Source: Zygaena filipendulae (lineage: Eukaryota; Arthropoda; Insecta; Lepidoptera; Zygaenidae). Taken from it: a stretch of 64,000 nucleotides of DNA. Of this stretch, positions 29,718 to 40,406 are shown in pieces. The stretch is from assembly GCA_907165275.2 (NCBI GenBank), contig CAJRBF020000002.1, positions 310,001 through 374,000 of the forward strand, read 5' to 3'. The notes below the pieces were generated by a model. The model was not told where the DNA came from. It did not search any database and was given only the letters and a program-made list of their open reading frames with translations. Position numbers and translations under genes: made by a program. Positions within the stretch are counted from its first letter, which is position 1; every line of letters begins with the position of its first letter.

Positions 29718-32708
29718 GCCTGGGAAACCGTGACGGTTCTGTCAAGGATGGGAGACTTTTTTTTTCGTACAGGGCTTCTTATCCCGAACATGTTTTAGGA
29801 GCACGTCTATAATTCAATAAAGTAAATTTGTAAAAGTTGTAAATAGAATTTAAAATATAAAATAAAATAGAATAAAAGGTCAAATTGTCAATAAACAAGT
29901 CAATTATTAGTCAGTATTTATCTAGGGTCAACCTAGAGTCCTAGAGTCAGTCCGGACTTCGCGCTCAGTCTGAATGTCCCGGCTCAAATATATATACACA
30001 AATTACCTACACTTATTATATACACTTATTCTAATCTATTTTAATTAATATTGTCCTTTTATGTTTCAGGCGGTGCGGCGGCGCAAGCCCCAGCGGCAAG
30101 AGCCTCAGCGGTGAAAGCCTCCGCAGCGGACGCCTCAGCGGCGCAAGTCACCGCGGCGGGCGCCTAAGCCGCAGCGGCGGACGCCTCAGCAGCACCAGTC
30201 ACCACGGCGGATGCCGTAGCGGCGGACGCCTCAGCGGCGCAAGTCACCGCGGCGGGCGCCTCCGCAACAAGCGCCTCAGCGGCACAAGCCACCACAGCGG
30301 GAGCTTGCCACGTGTCCGGCGGCGGGGGTCACCGCGGCGCAGGTCACAACTTATACACTAAAACTGCACAATATGTCTTTTTTCACACTTAATCTATTAA
30401 GACAACAGTCAATCACAGCACTTTGTCGCTGATTATTATATCACTATCACAGGTTCGGATAATTCACCTCACTTTTTGTTGCAGGACGAAGCGGCAGGGA
30501 GGCGAAGCCCCACACTGCAGACCAGCAGCAGGCGCAGCCGTCCAGCGCCAAGGCTCAAGCCCCGGCACGCGGCGCGCAGAGCGATCCAGCGAGCAAAGGC
30601 TCATGCCCCGGCGACAGGCACCTCGAGTGCCGCAAGCCGGTGATGCCCGCAGGTAGGCGAAGCCCCAGGCCGCCGGCGTCGGCTGAGGCGGACGTTGACA
30701 ATGTTGTCAACCTCGGCGGCCGAAGCGGACGATGTCGTCAACACGGGCAACCGAAGTTGACAACCTGGTGGCGCGTGTCACCAAAACGGTGACCACCGCC
30801 GCGAGTTGGTTGCGCACGTCACCAAAATGGCACATGGCAGTGCGTACCATGCCGGAGCGGCATAGGTGAGTCGGGGCCTAACGTAGGTCTTGTAGACCCC
30901 GACTTTTACCCTCAGAGGGAGCCGAGAGTCGAGCACGCTGCGCAGCTGATACCGCGCGACGCGAGCGCTCGCGACGACGTTTCTCACGTGCGTGCGCATC
31001 GTGAGCCGACGATCCAGCGTGACCCCCAGGTACTTTACCTGAGGGGACCATGCGATGTCCTGTCCGTAAAGGCGGAGAGGTTTCGGCGGGCGTTTCATGT
31101 TGCCGACGCATATGGCCTGTGTCTTCCCGACATTGACCGACAATCTCCACTTGAAGAGCCAGTCCGGGAGGAGGTCGAGCGTACGCTGCACCCGAAGCAC
31201 GGCGTACTTGGAGTTTTTATTCGAGGTATAGTACGCCGCATCATCGGCGTACAGAGCCAGCTCGACCCCATCCCCCACTGGGATGTCGTCGGTGTATCGG
31301 GAGTAACAGGCCGGGGAGAGGCAGCTGCCCTGTGGCACGCCAGCCCCGATCAGACGCTCAGTCGAGGTGACGTCCTCGACCGCCACACAGAAGCGGCGGT
31401 CGGATAAGAAGGACGCCACCACCCGGACTATACGCCGGGGAAGCGCGGACGACGATAGCTTCAGCAGAAGACCCTCATGCCAGACCCTATCGAACGCCTT
31501 CTCCATGTCAAGGAGGACAGCGACGGTGGTTGCCCTCTCGTTGAGGGCCACCGTCATATGCTGTACCACCCTTGACAGTTGGAGGGTGGTGGAGTGTTCC
31601 GCCCGGAACCCAAATTGCTCCCTCCTGGGAGCAATGTGTGGAGACATACGTCGCAGCAGTAGCCGCTCGAACAGCTTCGAGAGCGTAGGCAGCAGCGTGA
31701 TGGGGCGATAGCTGCCGGGGAGGGCAACATTCTTCCCCGGTTTGGGCAGCATGATGACCCTGCCGGATTTCCACAGAGTGGGATAGTGCCCCGTGCGCAG
31801 GATACCGTTATACAGGCGCGTCACCGCCGCTATGGAGCGAAACGGCAGGTGACGCAGCGCTGCATTGGTGATACCGTCTGCGCCCGGGGCCTTACGCGGC
31901 TTCAGTTTTCGGGTCATCCGCTGCACCTCACCGGGGGAGAACACGATAGGGTCCTCCTCCGGCGCCACCGGCGCTGCGAAATACTCCCGAAGCTGGGCTT
32001 CCACTGCTGCGACGTGCTCCACATCGTCGGTGGGGTTCGGGCGGAACTGGCGTTCGAGATGGTCGGCGAGGATCTTCGCGCGGTCTTCTGCGCGGTACCT
32101 CAGCGTACCGTCGTCCGCTTTGAGCGGTCTGATCGGGGGGCGGGCGCCAGAGAGTTGGCGGCAGAGGCGATGGACACTGGTCCAGTCCTCGCTTGCCGCC
32201 TCAATGCGCCTCTCCCATGCGTCGGCTTCATGCTCCCTCAGGGCGTCCTTTATCTTATCCGTGAGGGCGTTGAGCTCCGTCTTCATCAGTGGGCAGCGAC
32301 ATTGCTGCCACCGCCTGCGCAGGCGCCTCTTCTCGCCTATTAGGTTCCTAATGTCGGCGGGGAGCGGGGGTAACCTGCCCCCCGTCGGCATGGTGCGCGA
32401 GGAGGTGTTAAGGGCGCCTTGAACACAGGCGGTGATGTCCAAAGCTAGGAGCTCAACGTCCCCCGGAGAGACAAGGGGCCTCGAGGGGGTGCTCGTCGCC
32501 ATCGAGCTGGAAAATCTTCTCCAGTTGATCGATCGGCGTGGCGCTGGTGGCGAGACTCTTTGTGGCATGTTCGCCAGGACGACCAGGACCGGGACATGGT
32601 CTGAGCCCATGTCCTCGGGCAGGGCCTCTATAGAGGGCTGGCAGAGGAGCCCACGGTGGGCTAGGAGGTCGATGACGTCGGGTTGGAACGACGTCTGGGC
32701 CGGATAAT
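29718..32708 (-). repeat. Giant inverted repeat, right arm
   Basis: This 2,991-bp reverse complement of 23,951-26,962 contains, from left to right, the start of the R1-like ORF1 with its leader, the GC-rich minisatellite and the Jockey-like RT read backwards. The 21-bp shortening near 29,750-29,765 lies between two A/T runs, which suggests slippage. The arm ends at 32,708, where a Gypsy element begins. Confidence 0.9.
30829..32708 (-). pseudogene. Jockey-like endonuclease end and RT, inverted second copy
   Basis: This is the mirror copy of codons from about residue 362 onward of the frame at 22,867-25,830. It holds the late endonuclease SDH motif and the whole RT with YADDAAYYTS, and is broken at the same place after the RT. 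At one site it encodes the usual P-K-P-G-K where the other copy has P-K-P-R-K. A few out-of-element codons extend past 32,708. Confidence 0.8.
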
Positions 32709-32724
32709 CAGCCCGGGTAATCAG

Positions 32725-33504
32725 CCCCAAGCAAGCGGCTCAGACATCCAATTCCTTTGCAACATAATCAATGACAATCCTAATCCTATATTCGAAGTCA
32801 TCGCGAGTGAGAGATACTTGCCTTTCGTAAATACTAAATCCTCCGTGTGCAATAACAAACCCTTATCCTTTTTAATAGACACCGGAGCCAGCATCAGTAT
32901 CATAAAAAAATCCAGCATACAAGGAAAAGCACGTCTTTGTAATAAAATAATCACTGTTGTCGGTATAGGAGCAACATCAATAAAAAGCCAAGGTCATTTA
33001 CACCTCAATCTACTATTTTCAGACGATAATTCCGTAGAACATATTTTTCATGTCCTTGATCAAACCGCCATTCCCTACGATGGAATAATAGGTAATGATT
33101 TCCTCAGTGCACATAATTGTAAAATTGACTATACCTCAGGATGTCTAGAAATAAGCAAACATAAAGTAGCACTATGTTTTAACGAGCCTTCCTACATCAT
33201 ACCTCCAAGAAGCGAAGCAATAATAGAATGCTCCATAAAAAATCCTGAATTAGGAAAAGGAGTTATCCTCGACCAACATTTATCCGATTCATTGCTCGTA
33301 GCTAATTGTCTTGTTAGAGTAAAATCCAATAATAGAATAAATATATCAGTTGCAAATATCTCCGACAAGCCTGTTCCTCTAATCTCGAATTTATTATTGA
33401 CCTTGTGCCCAATCGAAGACAACAAAGAAATTACTACTCCACACAATCCAAGTAGAAAGAACCAAAGAAATCTTAAAACTACTTCGCACTTCTCACCTCA
33501 ATAA
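32725..33504 (+). pseudogene. Gypsy-like pol: aspartic protease
   Basis: The frame contains the retropepsin active-site motif FLIDTGASISII and, about 80 residues later, the hydrophobic block DGIIGNDFL, the usual second landmark of the fold. The protein would mature the gag and pol polyproteins. The first 15 or so codons of the listed frame come from the inverted-repeat arm. Past about 33,450 the true pol frame shifts, so the last residues here are out of frame. Confidence 0.8.
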
Positions 33505-33731
33505 AGAAGAAGACAAATCGCTTAGGGAAGTCTGTTCACAATTCTCTGATATCTTCCACTTACCTGGCGAACTTTTAACGGCAACTGAAGCCCTTGAACA
33601 TAGAATTCAAACTACTTCCGACCAACCAGTTCACGTTAAGTCTTACAGGTTCCCTGAATGCCATAAAAAAGAAGTAGAAGTCCAGATCAATAAAATGTTA
33701 GATGACAAAATAATAAAACCATCCTCATCCC
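33450..33731 (+). pseudogene. Gypsy-like pol: start of reverse transcriptase
   Basis: In the frame after the shift at about 33,450 are the helix that precedes the RT (F-S-D-I-F-H-L-P-G) and an E-H-R-I block. Then comes the start of the fingers, ending at a serine-rich I-I-K-P-S-S-S, where the Jockey-like element was inserted. The RT resumes at 36,570. Confidence 0.75.
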
Positions 33732-33732
33732 G

Positions 33733-36222
33733 CATTTCATTGATAATTGTAACACTGTTTGTGAGAAGTACGTTGGCTACAGGTGTATATTAGGTGATTT
33801 TAACTTAAGTAGCTTAGACTGGAGTTTAGTTAGTGGGAATTGTAATTATAGAACCTCAGCCCTGTGTCAAACTTTAATTGATTTCACGTATGTTAACAAT
33901 CTAAGACAGTGTAACGCGATAGTCAATAAGAGAAATAAAATCTTAGACTTAGTGTTTGTAGATCTTGACAATTGCAGCGTTCTTGATGCTTCCGAAGAAG
34001 CTTTGAGTATGATTGATATCCTACATCCTCCTCTGTGTATCGAACTTGCTTTAAAAAATGCTATTAGGATGCCTAGTAACTTGAATTGTCCCAGACACAT
34101 TTTCCATAAAGCAGACTTTAATGCTATTAATTTACACCTGGGTAACATTGACTGGTCTTGTCAGTTCTTGTCATGCAATGACGTGGACAGTATGGTGGCC
34201 AGATTTTACGACATTGTCAGGGCAGCTATACAAGACTATGTACCAATAAGTAAAAGAACTAAATGTAAAAAAATTCCACCTTGGTTTAACAGTTCGCTGA
34301 TTAGTCGTCTTAAAGAGAAGGAAGCATTGAGAGTTAGATATAAGAAGTATGGCAACCCGCTCGACAAGATCTCCTTTCAAATATTGAATAAACGGTGCAA
34401 AAAACTTGTAAGTGACAGTTATAGCAAGTACATTGAGCGGGTTGAAGACAGAATTAAAGATAATACAAAAAATTTCTGGTCTTTTATGAAGAGTAAAAGA
34501 GGCGGTTTTACTTCTTTTCCCACCGTGGTGACTGATGGCACCCTGACGGCGACTGATGGTCCATCAATGTGTAATCTATTTGCTGAGTCTTTTTCCAAGG
34601 TTTACATAAAAGATTCGGGCAGTAATGACTACGGAGATTTTATTACTGACAGTTTTATTTCTCTAGAAAATAGTAGCTCTCGTTTTTCCGGGTTGCATAT
34701 AAGTCGAGAAGTTATTTTAAAAAAGCTTAAAACGCTTGATACGACAAAAGGCACCGGTGCTGATAATATCCCACCTGTATTTCTCAGAAACTGCGCATCT
34801 TCCTTGGCTGCACCTTTACACTTAATTTTTAATAAATCTCTTACTAGTGGTGTTTTCCCCAAATATTGGAAACTAGCTAAAGTGATACCTATATTTAAAA
34901 CCGGTGATGAAAGCTCTGTGTACAACTACAGGCCAATATCAATACTCCCAACCCTCAGTAAAGTTCTCGAGTCTATATTACGCCCATTTATACATAGCCA
35001 CTTCAAAAGATTTATTACTGTCTCCCAACACGGCTTTGTGGAGGGCAGATCCACCGCAACCAACTTAGTCCACTTTGTGGAAGATCTCATTGGTGTGGTT
35101 GATAATCATAGCCAAGCGGATGTGATCTACACAGACTTCAGCAGGGCTTTTGACAGGGTTTCTCATCAAATCTTAATAAAGAAACTTCAGCTGTATGGCT
35201 TTGCTGGAAGCTTCTTGAGGTGGATAGACTCCTATTTAAGTGGCCGACTTTACTCCGTGGTAATTGATGGCTGTAGCTCCAACATTTATAATGCAACATC
35301 TGGCGTACCACAGGGATCCCATCTAGGGCCTGTCTTCTTCAACATTTTCATCAACGACATTACCGAGTGTTTTTTGTCATCGCGTCCGTATCTGTACGCT
35401 GATGATTTAAAGGTATGTAGAGAAGTCGTTTCAGACAGGGATGTTTCTTTGTTACAACAAGATTTGGACCGACTCGTTCAGTGGTGTAAAGTGAACCGCA
35501 TGAATCTTAACGTCAGCAAGTGTTTCCATATAAAATTCACAAGAAACCATAACTACATAATGTCTAAATATTGTATAGACGATACTCTTATTAAGGAGGT
35601 CGATATTATTAGAGACTGGGGGGTGTCATTAGATAGTAAGCTGACTTTTCTACCACAAATCGAACAGGCTGTTAAAAAAGCATCTAAAATGTTGGGATTC
35701 ATTGTCAGAAATGGGAAACTTTTTCGAAGATGGCAGACTAGAGTTCTTCTTTACAATAGCTTGGTGCGAAGTGTACTTGAGTATTGTAGTGTGGTGTGGA
35801 GGCCTCATTATGCTACTCATACACTAAGACTTGAAAGAATACAGAAAAGGTTCATCTGGCATCTATCATATGGTGTGAAACATCTTCGTAAGGTCTCTTA
35901 TCACTACAGATTGAATCACTTTAAGTTAAACTCTTTACAAAAGCGTAGGACCTTATCAGACTTAAATTTTCTATTTAAAATTTTTAGAGGCCATCTTGAT
36001 TGCCCTCAGTTACTGAATAAATTCAATTTTAAAGCACCCAGAAGACAATCTCGTAACCCCATACCATTACTGGTTCCCCCACTTCGAACAACCGCCCTTG
36101 GTTTTAATTCTCCAATTCCAAGACTCAGCAGACTGTACAACAATCACTGTGGTGCTATAGATATTAATGCAGATTCCTTTTCTTCATATCGCAGACACTT
36201 TCTGAACGTAATCCCCAATTAA
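33733..36222 (+). CDS. Jockey-like ORF2, truncated endonuclease and complete reverse transcriptase
   Basis: The frame is open from the insertion edge to 36,222, about 830 codons, with no start codon of its own. It opens with the endonuclease GDFNLSSLDW and K-I-L-D-L-V-F, and lacks the first half of that domain. The RT is complete: KGTGADNIPPVFLRN, YNYRPISILPTLSKVLE, YTDFSRAFDRVSHQ, GVPQGSHLGPVFF and the catalytic YADDLKVCRE near residue 554. The absence of stops in so long a frame points to a recent insertion. It cannot be autonomous without the endonuclease N-terminus. Confidence 0.82.
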   Translation, partial: HFIDNCNTVCEKYVGYRCILGDFNLSSLDWSLVSGNCNYRTSALCQTLIDFTYVNNLRQCNAIVNKRNKILDLVFVDLDNCSVLDASEEALSMIDILHPPLCIELALKNAIRMPSNLNCPRHIFHKADFNAINLHLGNIDWSCQFLSCNDVDSMVARFYDIVRAAIQDYVPISKRTKCKKIPPWFNSSLISRLKEKEALRVRYKKYGNPLDKISFQILNKRCKKLVSDSYSKYIERVEDRIKDNTKNFWSFMKSKRGGFTSFPTVVTDGTLTATDGPSMCNLFAESFSKVYIKDSGSNDYGDFITDSFISLENSSSRFSGLHISREVILKKLKTLDTTKGTGADNIPPVFLRNCASSLAAPLHLIFNKSLTSGVFPKYWKLAKVIPIFKTGDESSVYNYRPISILPTLSKVLESILRPFIHSHFKRFITVSQHGFVEGRSTATNLVHFVEDLIGVVDNHSQADVIYTDFSRAFDRVSHQILIKKLQLYGFAGSFLRWIDSYLSGRLYSVVIDGCSSNIYNATSGVPQGSHLGPVFFNIFINDITECFLSSRPYLYADDLKVCREVVSDRDVSLLQQDLDRLVQWCKVNRMNLNVSKCFHIKFTRNHNYIMSKYCIDDTLIKEVDIIRDWGVSLDSKLTFLPQIEQAVKKASKMLGFIVRNGKLFRRWQTRVLLYNSLVRSVLEYCSVVWRPHYATHTLRLERIQKRFIWHLSYGVKHLRKVSYHYRLNHFKLNSLQKRRTLSDLNFLFKIFRGHLDCPQLLNKFNFKAPRRQSRNPIPLLVPPLRTTALGFNSPIPRLSRLYNNHCGAIDINADSFSSYRRHFLNVIPN

Positions 36223-36565
36223 TTTGCAATCTTGGTTTTTTTTTTTGTTTTATTGTTTGCGTGGCTAAAATTTTTACCGGCTGAGTATCAATTCCTTGAC
36301 CAGCTGTAGTTGTCCGATTTTCACTTAATTAAGAACCCATAATAAATAAATAAATTTAAAAATAAAAAATGTTAACAGCTTTGCATGGATGCTGACAATC
36401 TTTCGATATTTTTGGTCTTATTAGACTTAAATACTTTAAACATGTGATGTTAACCTGTAGTTAGATTATACAATTAGCTTGGTACTTTTCTCATGTATAT
36501 TATAAAATTATCATTGTAATAATCGTTGGTTAACTTAATAAATAAATAAATAAATAAATAAATAA
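36223..36565 (+). other. 3' UTR of the Jockey-like insert
   Basis: AT-rich sequence between the ORF2 stop and the (AATA)n tail, with a T run near 36,237-36,246 and AATAAA-type signals. No gene is seen. Confidence 0.6.
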
Positions 36566-36569
36566 ATCC

Positions 36570-37763
36570 CCATGGTCAGCACCCATATGGGTAGTACCTA
36601 AGAAACTCGACGCGTCTGGTAAACAAAAATGGCGTATTGTTATAGACTACAGGAAACTCAATGACATGACCATAGGAGACACTTACCCTATTCCTAACAT
36701 TACAGAAATTCTTGACCAACTAGGACAGTCAAAATACTTCTCGACCCTTGTCCTTTGCTCTGGGTTCCACCAAATCCCAATGGCGAAACAGGATTCCTGC
36801 AAAACGGCATTTAACGTCCCGCAAGGACATTTTGAATTCAATAGGATGCCGTTTGGGCTAAAGAATGCCCCAGCCACTTTTCAGAGGTTGATGAACAACG
36901 TACTCTCGGGTCTTCAAGGAGAAAGATGCTTCGTTTATTTAGATGATATCGTAATCTACTCAAATAACCTCACTTCCCACATGAAAAACCTCTCATCTGT
37001 TTTCCAGAGACTTCGTAGATTTAACCTTAAACTCCAAGCAGATAAATGCGAATTCCTGAGAAAGGAGGTAGGTTACTTAGGTCATGTTATAACCGAGAAC
37101 GGTGTCAAACCTGACCCTGCAAAAACTAAAGCTGTTCGCGATTATCCCGTTCCTACCTCGCCTCGCCTATCCTTTTTAGGTCTCGTCTCTTACTATAGAA
37201 GATTCATCCCAGAGTTCTCCAAAATATCTAAACCATTAACTTCTCTTTTAAAGAAAGACACGTCATTTGCCTGGGAAAATGAACAACAAGTCGCCTTCGA
37301 AACCCTTAAATCTAAATTAATAACAGCCCCTATTCTCGTATACCCAGACTTTACTAAACCATTTGTTTTAACTTGCGACGCATCAAATTACGCGATATCA
37401 GCAATTCTATCTCAAGGGGAAGTCGGAAAAGATTTACCCATTGCTTTCGCCTCCCGTACTCTTAATAAGACGGAATGCAATTACCCTGTCACGGAAAAAG
37501 AATGTTTAGCAATTATCTATGGCACAAAAGAGTTTCGTCCTTATTTATTCGGTAGACGATTCAAAATCGTCACTGATCATAGGCCGTTAAAATGGCTTTT
37601 CAATTGTAAAGAACCTGGCTCCAGATTAGTAAGATGGCGTTTAAAATTAGAAGAGTTTGAATATGAAGTCGAATATAAGAAGGGCAAAATGAATAGTAAC
37701 GCCGACGCCCTCTCTCGTTATCCTGTCAACCCCATTCAGACAGGAATATCCTTAGAACCGTGA
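36570..37763 (+). pseudogene. Gypsy-like pol: reverse transcriptase and RNase H
   Basis: The frame begins with P-W-S-A-P-I-W-V-V-P-K-K and carries WRIVIDYRKLND, the motif A region, FNRMPFGLKNAPATFQRLM, the catalytic YLDDIVIYS, and then the RNase H with LTCDASNYAISAILSQ and IVTDHRPLKWLF. In motif A the position normally held by the first catalytic Asp (S-T-L-D-L) is Val (codon 36,750-36,752). A TGA at 37,761 ends the frame, but the same frame stays open on the far side all the way to the integrase. This was one pol polyprotein with a single nonsense codon here. Confidence 0.85.
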
Positions 37764-39602
37764 AACAACGACGAAACTCCTGAACCAACTACTAATTCAC
37801 CCACCTTAGAGGACCTTCTTAACCCTGACACACTCCCGTCTTTCTCACCAACAACTGATAATCTATTTCAACCTCCTGACGTACTACCAGAATTAACAGA
37901 TCTGGAAGAGTTAAATCTACCTCAAGAAACAAACGACCCTGTAATCGAAACCAGGAATGAGTCACCAGACATGCCTGGTATTCCAATTGACCCTTTGAAT
38001 GATAGCCCTCAAGATGTTTCATACAGCAAATTCCTCAAATCTATCAATGACAAATCTTTCAAATCCAATGTCGTTATACACGAACATAATGAGAACATCC
38101 TAAAAACAAAAGCAAAAATTATAGCGATACCAACCTCCATAGACATGGACGAATCAAACCATTACATTACGGAAATTCTAGGCAACCTTCAAAATACTGA
38201 TGTTCTCAACGAAGAGAGAACACTTCTCTCACACATTAAATTCGAACAAAACAACAAAACATACTTTTTACTGTTCATTAAAGTCCACTGTTTCGACAGC
38301 TGCAATTACGAAGATATATACCTAAGTCTAAGATCATTTAGAAATGAAGTTGTAAAACATAATATATCCCAATCCGAATCTGAAATTGCCTTAACCGACT
38401 TTAGAAATCCATACGACAAACATCAATACATCAAATTATATAATATGATCCTTTATTTGTTCAATAATACTAACATTACGATTCATATATATAAAAATAG
38501 CATTATCTATCCTTCACTCACAGAGATTCCACAAATACTAAAGGAAAACCACGATATACCTATAGCCGGACATCTAGGTTCAGTTCGGATGCTCAATCGC
38601 ATCCAGGAAAAATACTACTGGAAGAACATGCGTAGCGATATTGAAAATTATGTAAAAAAATGCATACCCTGCCAAACCAACAAAGCTTTGAGAAGACTAA
38701 ATAGGGCCCCTATGCAAATAACGAGTACGTCAACACAACCTTTTGAAAGAGTAGCACTAGACGTAGTAGGCCCCTTACCAGAAGCAGGAGACGCGAAACA
38801 TCGTTTCATACTGACGTTACAAGACGACTTGACAAAATTCTCGACAGCATATCCAATACCCAACGCTACAGCAGCAGAAACAGCTGAATGCCTCGTGCAT
38901 TACATTTCAATCTTTGGAATCCCGAAATCCATCCTAACGGACCAAGGCACTAACTTTACATCGGACTTATTCAAACAGACATGTAGTTTCTTAAAGATTA
39001 AACAACTTTGGTGCACTGCTTATCATCCCCAAACTCAAGGTGCTCTTAAAAGGAGCCATTCCACTCTTAAGGAGTACCTTAAATCATATGTAGACGAAAA
39101 CCAAACGAACTGGCCTCGATACGTATTCACAGCAATGCTTACTTATAATATTACCGTACATTGTACCACTAACTATACGCCTTACGAATTAGTCTTTGGA
39201 CACAAACCGCACATACCCGACTCTATATACGACGTTGCACTCGAAGCAACATATCCTGACTATGTCCGTATCTTACAACAACGACTCTCATATTCCCGCC
39301 AGAAAGCTATAGAGAACATGCTTAAATCTAAAGGGATATCTAAAGCTCATTATGATAAAAGAAGCCGAGCTATAAAATATAAGGTAGGTGATAAAGTTTT
39401 TATAAAAAACCATCTTCGATTAAGAAAAGCACTAAAACGACTTTGTAGGGACCTTTCCACAGTGGGGACACTGTGGAAAGGTCCCTACAAAGTCGTCAAG
39501 ATTCATGGGAATAACACCCTCTCAGTACTTGTAAATCGTCGCCACGTAAAGCTACATTACGATGAAATCAAGCTGGCTGACGCGAGAGAAACTCATTCGT
39601 AA
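37764..39602 (+). pseudogene. Gypsy-like pol: integrase
   Basis: In the same frame as the RT, after the TGA, come a linker rich in Pro, Glu and Asp and then a spacer. The zinc-binding domain follows (H-L-G-S...CIPCQTNK), then the core, with Asp in ALDVVGPLPEAG and Asp in SILTDQGTNFTSDLF. The position of the catalytic Glu is Lys (codon 39,048-39,050, in ALKRSHSTLKEYL). The C-terminal part has the DKVFIKNHLR and WKGPYKVVKIHG blocks, between which a palindromic insertion sits. The first ATG is at 37,971, but the frame is open from 37,764. Confidence 0.83.
39437..39496. repeat. Perfect 28-bp inverted repeat with 4-nt loop inside the integrase
   Basis: Arms at 39,437-39,464 and 39,469-39,496 are exact reverse complements around GGGA. 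The right arm encodes the normal integrase L-W-K-G-P-Y-K-V-V segment; the left arm looks like a templated inverted copy placed just before it. The reading frame is kept. Confidence 0.95.
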
Positions 39603-39650
39603 CACCCAATAATACCTTAGCTTATATTCAACAAATTCACGATAGCATAT

Positions 39651-39662
39651 TATAATTTCAGG
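39651..39662 (+). promoter_or_regulatory. Possible 3' splice site before env
   Basis: The sequence tataatttcag precedes the env ATG at 39,663 by one base. In errantiviruses env is made from a spliced RNA, so an acceptor here is plausible. The match is only to the general pyrimidine-AG pattern. Confidence 0.4.
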
Positions 39663-40406
39663 ATGGCTGTTGTTGGTCTCTCTCTGGGATCGCCAGCGAT
39701 GGTTGACGTTATTTCTCAGAGTCCTGGCATTTTCTTTAATCCTGTAGGTATCGTTAGGTTAGCTGTAGATAACTTAGATATAATCATTCCCATAGAAATA
39801 GAATACATACAACCACATATTGATAATATTAAAGGCGTCCTGTCTACAACTCGACACATTTGTCATACTAGCACTGCTATAGAAGATGCGGAATGCCAAA
39901 ATATGGTTCAACCCCTTACGTCGCTATGTAAAGACATCGATAGAGATTATTCCGCGATTTCGCACTTAATCTCGACCCGCTCTAAGAGAGCGTGGTTCGC
40001 AGGCATCGGATCCATTTTTAAACACATTATCGGAACGATGGATGAAGACGACGCTATTAAATACGATAAGGCCATCCAAACTTTACAAGAAGATAATAAA
40101 AATCTAGCCGTTATGTTGAAACAGAGTATAATAATGTCTAGATCCGCGATCTTAAATATAAATTCTACCTTAGCAGAAATTAACAGAAATGAAAAACGCT
40201 TGGATGACGCTATCGATAACCTAGGTATATTATTAAATAATATTACAAAAACTATGAATTCGCTAGTGTTTAGAAATAAGATTTTTGATATGTTTAATAT
40301 AATTCAATCTAGCTTTACTTACATTATCATACCAGCTGGAGGATACTATCAATGCTATCTTGTTCGGAAAAACCAATACTTTACATCCTTCTGTGTTGTC
40401 CCCTAG
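39663..40406 (+). pseudogene. Errantivirus-like envelope protein, N-terminal part
   Basis: This 247-codon frame follows the integrase by about 60 bp, as env does in insect errantiviruses. It has a furin-type cleavage motif, RSKR, near residue 106, followed by a small-residue and hydrophobic stretch (AWFAGIGSIF). A helical region with regular hydrophobic spacing comes next. This is the plan of the F-type fusion protein shared with baculoviruses. No clear signal peptide is visible at the listed start. The frame leaves the env reading at about 40,340, where a small indel moves the remainder into the frame of 40,360-41,442. Confidence 0.7.

Larger units (their letters stand above)
33732..36565 (+). 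mobile_element. 5'-truncated Jockey-like non-LTR retrotransposon with AATA tail
   Basis: The insert starts inside its endonuclease and ends with an (AATA)n tail at about 36,536-36,566. The flanking bases share atccc (33,727-33,731 and 36,566-36,570), and removing the insert joins the two halves of the Gypsy RT in frame. The 5' truncation is typical of target-primed reverse transcription. Clade placement (Jockey, CR1 or a relative) is uncertain. Confidence 0.8.

Noticed and set aside
23951..32708. Terminal inverted repeats of a large DNA transposon
   Set aside because: The arms are pieces of two non-LTR elements cut at arbitrary points, there is no transposase in the spacer and no target duplication. 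An inverted duplication fits better.
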